DNA of 64,000 nucleotides from the NCBI GenBank assembly GCA_001913845.2, contig MKGP02000067.1, positions 34,005 through 98,004 on the forward strand. The letters are read 5' to 3'. Shown one piece after another: positions 15,001 through 24,000 of this stretch (position 1 is the first letter of the stretch; every line of letters starts with the position of its first letter). The position numbers were made by a program, and so were the translations under genes. This DNA is from Limnothrix sp. CACIAM 69d. GTDB lineage: Bacteria; Cyanobacteriota; Cyanobacteriia; CACIAM-69d. The notes beneath the pieces were generated by a model. The model was not told where the DNA came from, made no database searches, and saw only the letters and a program-made list of their open reading frames with translations.

Positions 15001-18000
15001 CAATGTCCAGCGGAGCATAGCGGGTGAAGGGAAACTGCTCGCCCCAGCGATTGCGCCCCCGTTGGACAAAGGCCGGCGACAAATCCGTAAAGTGATAGGT
15101 CACCTGGGAACCGAGGGGAGCCAAGGTTTGCAACACCGCAGCGGTGGTGGCTCCGGTTCCCGCACCAATTTCCAGAATTTGGATCGGTGCTGAGCCGGGC
15201 TGGGCCGCCCGATCACGCACGGCCGTGGCCACGGCGGTGGCCACCAATCCATTGAAGTGAGTCGCGAGGGGGGTTTCACGGTTAATCGCTTCCACCCAGG
15301 GCAAAACCTCGGGGGTGTAGAGCAAATCCGTGACGGCCAAGCGCCCGGCCAACAAATCCGGGTAATGGTTCAGGCACAGTTGCAGCAGATCGAGATAGGG
15401 GCGGCAGGCGGGGCATTGGCTGCGCAGCTCCGCTTCCAGGCGCGATCGCGTGGCGGCTAACTGGGGAGCGATGCCTTCGGGGCGATCGGGATTCAGCGCC
15501 AGTTCCCCCGCCACCGCCACCAGCCATCCGGTGTTTTGGAGAATCGCCAACAGGCCCGCAAACAGCGCTTGATGGTCTGGGGAGAGCTGAATTAAGGTTT
15601 GCAAGGCTGCGGGGGCGATCGGGCGGTGGGCTTCTCGCAGGGCCCCCGCCTGTTGGAAGGTGGCCAACACCCCCAGCGCACCCAAATTATCCAGGCGCTC
15701 AAACACCATTTCCCAACCGACGAGCGGGTCTCCCTGCTGGCTGGCTTGGGCCTCCACCCGGTGCAAAGTGCGATCGAGCCAATCCTCAGCCGGTGGCTCC
15801 GACGCGAGAGGGGCTGGCCGCGTGGGTTCGATCGGGGCCACTGGGGTCACCGGGGTGGCCAGGGCCGGAGCCACTGGGGGCGTGAGGGCGCAAATATCTC
15901 GCTCAAAGGCATAGGCCGGCAAGGAAATCCGCCGACCAGGCGGCCCCTCCCAAACCTCAGACCAGGCGATCGCCGCCCCCGACAGAAACTCCCGGATCTG
16001 GGCCGCATGGGGCAAGGACGCAGGCACGGCCGCCGGATCCCGCAGGGGCGAGGCCGTCACCAAATCCGCCGTCCACTGCACCACCAACACCGCCCGACAG
16101 TCGAAATGCTGCCGGCCAAAGGTCAACGTCCAGGCCACATCCGCCAAGGAAGCAGCCGAATGGCGATCGGCCCAGGCGGCCAACTGGGCCAAATTACGCT
16201 CCAGGGCCGATCGAGATTGGGCCGACACCGGAATCACCCGCCAAGGCAAGCTAAACGAACTGGTGGGCAAGGGTTCCCGGGCCGGGCCTTCCTCAATCAC
16301 CACATGGGCATTCGTGCCGCTGAAGCCAAAGGCACTCAAGGCCGCCCGCCGGGGACGATCCCCCTGGCGCGGCCAGGGCTGCGGCTGCGTGGGCACATAA
16401 AACGGGGATTGCTGCCAATCAAAGGCCGGATTGGGTGTTTGCAGATGTAGTGAAGCGGGCAAGGCCTCATGCTTCAAGCTGAGGAGCACTTTGATGAAGC
16501 CTGCCATCCCTGCCGCTGCCATGGCATGGCCAATGTTGCCCTTCACCGAGCCGATCGCACAGAACTGCTTAGCATCGGTCCAATGCCGAAACGCCTTCGT
16601 CAGGGCTTGCAGCTCGATCGGGTCACCCAGTTTTGTGCCCGTGCCATGGGCTTCCACATAGCTCAGGGTACTGGGGTCAATTTGCCCCTTGGTGTAGAGG
16701 GCCTGTTCCAGTTCGGATTGGGCTTGGACATTGGGAGCCGTAATTCCATTGGAGCGCCCATCCTGGTTCATGCCCGAAGCCCGAATCACCCCATAGATTG
16801 CGTCGCCGTCCCGCTGGGCCTCACTGAGGCGCTTCAACATCACCACCCCGCAACCTTCGGCCGGCACAAACCCATTGGCCGCCTGGTCAAAGGGCCGACA
16901 TTGATTCGTGGCCGACAGCATTCCGCTGTAGTCCAAAAATTGATGCACCCTGGGCGAGAGCAACAGCAGGGCCACCCCGCCCGCCAGGGCCAAATCACAA
17001 TCCCCTTGCAGCAATCCCTGACAGGCCAAATGCAAGGCCACCAGGGAGGAAGAACAGGCGGTATCAACGGGAATTGCCGGGCCCTTGAGATTCAGGTGAT
17101 AGGCAATCCGCGCAGGCAAGATGGCCATGGAGGATCCCAAGGAAGCCATGGCGTTGGGTTCACGGTTGGCAGAGCCGTTCTGGCTGTCCTGGCTATCGAG
17201 GCCATAGAAGTTGTGGGCGGCTCCCACATAAACGCCACAGCGTGTGTCTGCGAGGGATTCGGGAGCATACCCGGCATCCTCGATCGCCTTCCAAGCCTCT
17301 TCTAGGAACACCCGCTGTTGGGGATCCATTTGGGCCGCTTCCCGAGGGGACAGCCGGAAAAAGAGCGGATCAAAGGCCAGGGCATCGGGCAGCAATCCCC
17401 CTCGCAGGGGCCGATCGCTTGCAATTCCCCACCGTTCGGTCAGGTCTGAGAAGGGAGTTTGTCCCGATCGCAGCACGTCCCAAAATTCATCCGCATTGCG
17501 GGCCCCGGGGAACCGGCAGGAGAGACCAATCACCGCGATCGCCTCCGTCCCGGCGCGATCGGGAGCGGTTCCGGCCGGGGTTTGCGGCGTGGCAACCTGG
17601 GGAGTCCCGGAAGCCATACCCACCGGAGCGGCTGAAGTCAGCGCCGCCGCCCCCCCTAAACCCAGCGATGGATTGATCCGGGCTGGACTGATCACCGGAT
17701 CCACCACTGGCGGCGGGGCCGATGCTGCTGGGGCCGGGGTTGCCGCCACCTGAGACTCCAAATAGGTGGCCATCTCCAGGGGCGTGGCATAGCGATAAAA
17801 ATCCGTGGGGGCGATCTCGCTGCCAAACCGGGCATTGATACGCCGGGCAATTTGGGAAGACAGGATCGAGTCCACCCCCAAATCCGCAAACGTTTGCTCA
17901 GGATCCGGCTGGCGATCCATCTCCAGCACCGCCGCGATCATGTGCCCCAACTCTTGACTAATGGCCAAAATGCGCGTGGGAGAGGGGCGATCGTCAGGGG

Positions 18001-21000
18001 CGATCGGGGCAGGAGCGATCGGGGCGGGGGAATCGGCGGCGGGGCCAACCAAGACAGGAGCCGCCGCCGGGGGGCTAGCGGCCGCAGTCCGGGCCGCAAT
18101 AAAGAGCTGTTGATAGGCATTACCCAGGCCCGATTTTGCCGTTGAGCCGGGGGGGGAGCTGACCGTTAACCCGGCCTCCGCCAACAGTTGCACCCAGTTT
18201 TGGGGAGGCAGCAGGGGGGAATGTTCCCAACGCACCGCCGGATCCTCAAAGGCCCACCACCCATCCAGCAGCGCAACGGTGATGGTTTGGCAGTCCGATT
18301 TGCGGGTTAGCTCATTCAGCAGCAGCAGGCCACCGGGTTTGAGCAATTTGGCCAGGTGACTGAGCGATCGCTGAATTTGGCGCGTGGCGTGAACCACATT
18401 GGTCGCAACGATCGCGTCGTAGACCCCCAATTCAAAGCCTTGGGCTTCGGCGGGGCGATCAAGATCAAACAGCCGGAACTGCATGAAAGGATAGGTCTGG
18501 CCAAAGGCCGCCTTACCCGCCTGCAAAAAGCTTTGGGACACGTCGGTGAAGTCATACACCAGCCGATCGGCCAAGGCGGCCACGGCCGGTAGCGTAAATT
18601 GCGTGGTGGAACCGGTTCCCGCACCCACTTCCAAAACCCGCAGGGGCCGCCCCGGTTGGGCTGTCATCCCGCCGCCCAGGGCCGCCGCCAACACCTGGTT
18701 GAAGTGATCCACCCAGGGATTGTCGCGATACATCCCCGTCACCAAATCCAGGGATGAGTCTGGGAACAGGATTTCCGTGGCCAATTTCTGCCCCTGAAGA
18801 ACGGCCCCGTAGTCCGCCACGGTCAAACAGGCTTCGAGCACCCGAGTGAAGCCCACCATATCCGGGTAGCGCTGCACAAAATCCCGGTGGCGATCGGTCA
18901 AGGTTGTGAGGGCGGCCCGGATGGCCGGCAGGGCTGGGCCCGATCGAACCGCTTCCCCATCCCCCCGCAGTTCCAACACTTGCTGGGCCGCCAGCAAGTT
19001 GCAGTGGGCCTTCAGGAGGCGATCGTATTTAGGCGATCGATAGAGCCGTTGTCGCAACTGCTCCAGCGTCCGCCACTCTCCCGGGGCCGGAAACAGATCA
19101 AACTCCACCCAAACCCGGATCAGATACCAGCGGCTGAGGTCGTCGAGTTCCTCAAGGGATTGGATATAGCGGGGCACATCCAGGGTCGATCGGGTCACGT
19201 AGTCTTGGGCCGCCAACCGGGCTGATTGGCCCGGATCGGGCACCGTCGGCATCGAGTCAGCCCTGTGATCCGTCAAAGGGGCTGACGGGCGGAATCCCAG
19301 CAGATCCAGCACCTTGGCGGAAGCCCGCAGGGGAAGGGCCTGGCGCAGGCCCCGTTGCCAAACCATGGCGAACGATCGCAGGCCCAGGGCGCGCCCCATG
19401 GCCTGCACCCCCCATTGGGCGAGGCGGGCCCGGCCGACTTCCGTGGACAATTGGCCCACATCTCCCCAAAATCCCCAATTGATCACCGAGGAGGATAGGC
19501 CTTGCACGTCTTGGAGATAGGTGGCAAAGGCATCTTCAAAGGCACAGGCGGCCACATAGTTGGCGCTGCCGGGCGTGGGCGCAAAGGAAGCCAGGGAGGA
19601 GAAGAATAGAACGAAGTCGAGGGGATCTTCGCGCAGGGCTTCGATCAGGGCCACGCTGCCGGCCACCTTGGGGGCGAGCACAGTGCGATAGGCCTTGGCC
19701 GGCATGGCGGTCAGGGGATGATTATCCAAAACCATGGCGGAATGGATCGCCCCGGTGATGGGGCCAAACTGTTGTCGGGCCTGGGTCAGGGCCGCCCGCA
19801 ACGCCGCCCGATCGCTCACATCCGCCTGTAGATACAGGGCATCACCGCCCCGTTGGCGAATTTGGGCGATCGCCTGGGTTTGGCGCTCTCCTTGGGGCGA
19901 TCGCCCGAGCAACACCAACCGGGCCCGCACCTGATCCGCCAGCCATTGGGCCACCTCCAGCCCCACCCCGGACGCACCGCCCACAATCAGGTAAACACCC
20001 CGATCCCGCAGGGTCGGCTCGGGATTCGCAGTTGCCGGGGTCGGTTCTGCCTCGGCCATGCCTCGCACCCAACGCTCACCCGATCGCCAGGCCACCTCCA
20101 GGGCCCCATCGCTCCCCAGTTCCCCGACAATTTGGGCCGCCGCTTGGGCGGGATCCGTTGCCTCTAAATCAACGCAAACCACGGGCAGGCTGGGACATTC
20201 AGCGCGGCAGGCCCGGCCTAACCCGATCGCCGGTGCGGCCCAAGGCTGCATGAGTCGATCGCCCGGAACCACCGATTGGGCCCTTTGGGTCACAATTCGC
20301 AACAGGGGCAGCGGATCGTGACGGTGGGCCAGAACTTGAATGCCTTGCAAGAACGCCCAGGAATCATCCACCGCGTCCTGCCAGTCGCAGGCATCAATCA
20401 TCCCCAAAAAGTCAATGCTGGCGATCGGGGTTGTCTGGGCCAGCCAATTGCGCCACAGGGTTTCTCCCGCCAAGGGATTGAGGGTCAGCACCTGGCTGGT
20501 TTCCCCCAAGCTGCGATAGTGCTGGGCTAGGGCTTCTGCCCAAGGGGAGGACGATCGCTGAATAATCAAATGCAGCCCTGACCGTTGGGACGGGGCAACC
20601 GGCAGAGGAGCCGCAAACCAACGCGGCACCAACAGGCGAAAGTCTTCTTGATCAGTGGGCTGTTCAATAAACTGATCGATCGGCTGAGGGGCAGCGGACG
20701 ATCCAGCAGACGATCCAGAGGGAGAAAACATCAACTCTTCATCCGCCTCCACGGGCCAGTAGCGCACTCGTTCAAAGGGATAGGTGGGCAGGGTCAACAG
20801 ACGGCGGGGCTGTGATCGGGGCAAGGCTTCCCAATCGGGATCTCCCCCTTGAACCCACCACCGGGCAATTTTGGCGTAGCGCCGCGCGGCCCAAAGGTCG
20901 GGCAAGGTGGGAGCCTCGGCCTCGGCGGCCTCCTGGCTTTGGGGCGTGACACGGTTCGCCCACCCCTGAGGCAGGGCCGCTTCGGTTAAAAAGGCCTGCC

Positions 21001-24000
21001 ACTGTTCACAGCAGTCCGCCGCCGAGGCCGCCACCAGGGCCAAACGATGGGGCATGGCGGCCCGGCCCACCTGCAACGTCCAAGCAAAATCGCGCCAAGC
21101 ATCGCCATCGGGGGATAAGTCCCGCAGGTATTGCAGCAGTTGCTCCACTTGGGCCCGCAAGGCGGCGGCGGATTTGGCTGAAACAACGATGATTTCCTCA
21201 GCGATTTCCTCGGTTGTTTTGGTTTCGCCAGTTCCGGCATCGGTTGCCCCGTCAACGGCTCGATCGCCTGCGGGAAGGGGGGTTGCTGAACCGGGAACCG
21301 GCGACAGCTCCCGCCGGACGGACTCCGGCCCCTCTTGCACAATCAAATGCACATTGGCTCCCCCAGCCCCAAAGCTGCTGAGGGCCGCCCGCCTTGGGCG
21401 GTGAGTTTCGGTGGGCCAAGGGGTGCGATCGGTTTGCAAATAAAACGGAGTTTCCGCAAACGGAATCAGTGGGTTTGGCGTTTCGCTGTGGCGAGAAGGC
21501 ACCAGTTCGCGGTGCTGGAACTGCAAGAGAATTTTGGTTAAACCGGCAATGCCCGCCGCCGATTCCAGGTGGCCAATGTTGGACTTGACAGAGCCGATCG
21601 CACAAATTTGGTTGGCTTCGGTGTGTTTGCGCCAAGCCTCCGTTAGGCCCCGAATCTCGATCGGATCCCCGAGGGCGGTTCCTGTGCCATGGGCTTCCAC
21701 ATATTGAATCGTGGCGGGATCAACCTCCGCCTGTTCCAAGGCATCCAAAATCAAATCCGCTTGGGCCAGGGGATTGGGCACGGTATAGCCCTGGGTGCGG
21801 CCGGCGGAGTTCATGGCCGATCCCAAAATTACGCCCCGGATTCGATCGCCCGCCGCCAGGGCATCGGCCAGGGGACGAATCAGAATCGCCCCCACGCCTT
21901 CACCATCCACAAACCCGTTGGCCCCCGCCCCAAAGGCCCGGCATTGGTCACCGGGTGCAAGCATTCGCAACTGGCTGAGGTTCACCAGGTGCAGGGGATG
22001 CAAAATCAGGTTCACCCCTCCCGCGATCGCGGCTCGACATTCACCCCGCCGAATGCTTTCACAGGCCAAGTGAATCGCCGCCAACGAGGAAGAGCAGGCC
22101 GTATCCACGCTCACGCTGGGCCCTTGAAAGTCAAACAGCCAGGAGGTGCGATTAGCCACGGACCAAAAGGCCGCATGGGCCCCGGCCCGTTGCCCCCGTT
22201 GCCACTGCTCGATCGCGTAGAGCTGGTAGTTGCTGTAGGTAATTCCCGCAAAAACCCCCACATCATTGCGATTCCCCGACAACCGCCGACCCGCCGCCCG
22301 ATCGCCCTCGGCCTTGGCCCGGCGAACGGCCGCTTTCAGGCGCTGGGGCGGATAGCCCGCATCTTCCAAACAGGCCCAAACGGTTTCCAAAAACACCCGT
22401 TCTTGGGGATCCATATCCCGTGCTTCCCGGGGGGAGATGCCAAAGAAGGCCGCATCAAATTTATCCGCGTCCTGAATGAACCCACCCCAGCGGCTGTAGC
22501 TCTGGCGATCGCCCCCCTCGGGGTCAAAAATCTGCTGCCAATCGAAGCGATCGGCGGGCACTTCTTGAATGGCGCTGCGACCTTCGGCCAGGGTTTGCCA
22601 AAAGGCTGCCAAGGTTTCGCCCTGGGGATAGCGACCCGCCAGCCCCACGATCGCCAAGGGTTGGTCACCGTTGGCGGGTAGGGAGTCCAGGGCCAAAAGG
22701 GCCGCTGCCTCGGGGGCCACCGGAGGGCGATCGGGTTCCTCGGCGGTGAAGGGGGCCGCGCTGGGAGCAGCGGGAGCCACCGGGTCGATCGCGGGCATTT
22801 CGGGGGCCAGGGAGTGAGTCGCCGGGGAGTCGATCACGATCGAAGGGGTTGACACCGAATGGCTGGACGGTGAGTGAGGGTGCGTTGGACTTGTTAACGC
22901 GGGACTGGGGGCCGGGGGCAAGGAACTGGCATGGTTTTGATCGAAATAAGCCCCTAAACGACTGAGGGTGGGGTATTCATAGAGCAAGGTTTTGGACAGG
23001 GCCCCGTAGTGACGCTCCAGGGCTTCGGTTAACTGCAACACCGTCAGCGAATCCACCCCCATCGCCTCAAAGGTGGCCTCGGTGGCCAGTTCGGCGGGAT
23101 CCATTTTCAAAACTTGGGCAAAAATTCCCTTCAGGGTTGCCCGATGGCTGGTGACCGGTTGGGGCGATCGCCCGGATTCTGGGCCAGACAGAGCATCTGT
23201 GTTGGCGCTGGCGCTCCCCGCGTCGGCATTCTTGGTACTGGTCTGGGTGCGCGGGTTCGCGCCGGGATCAGTGGCCAACCGGGGGGCGATCGGGAGCAAG
23301 GCCGTTTCGGGGATCCAACCGTCACTTTCCGCCACAATCACGTGATAGGGCGCACTGACCGGGCCGATCGCGCTGGCCGCCGGAGATCCGAGGGCGATCG
23401 CCCGAACCCCCTGAAACCCTGTGCTAACCAAATGGGCTTCCCAACCTTGGGGATCCAACAGGGGGCCCCCGGGCAGGCGTTGTTGATCAGGATCATGGGC
23501 CCACCAGCCCTTGGTGACCCCAAAGGTCATGGTGGAGAAAAGCTGGCTGGAGGTGGCTTCCGCCAAAATCAGCAGGCCATGGCTGCCCAGTAGCAACTTC
23601 GCCCGACTCAGGGTGGCATCCATATTTGCCGTGGCATGGAGCACATTGGCCGCCAAGACCACATCGAAACTCCCCGGGGTGAATCCCTGGGCGATCGGAT
23701 CCTGTTCAATGTTCAAGGTTTGGAACTGGCAGCCGCGATAGTGACCCAGGCGATCGGTGGCTCGGCGCACCAAGGCGGGGGAAATATCGGTGAAAACGTA
23801 GCTGAGTTGCGGGTGATCTTGCAGGGCCGCCAACACGACGGCGGCCGTGGCTCCCGTACCTGCTCCAATTTCCAGAATTCGCAGGGGGCGATCGGGGCCC
23901 CGTTCCGCTTGCCAGGCCGCCAACACCGCCACCACCGTGGCATTCATTCGCTCGGCCAAAGACCCACTGGCATAGACCGGAGCCACCAACTCACTGGAAC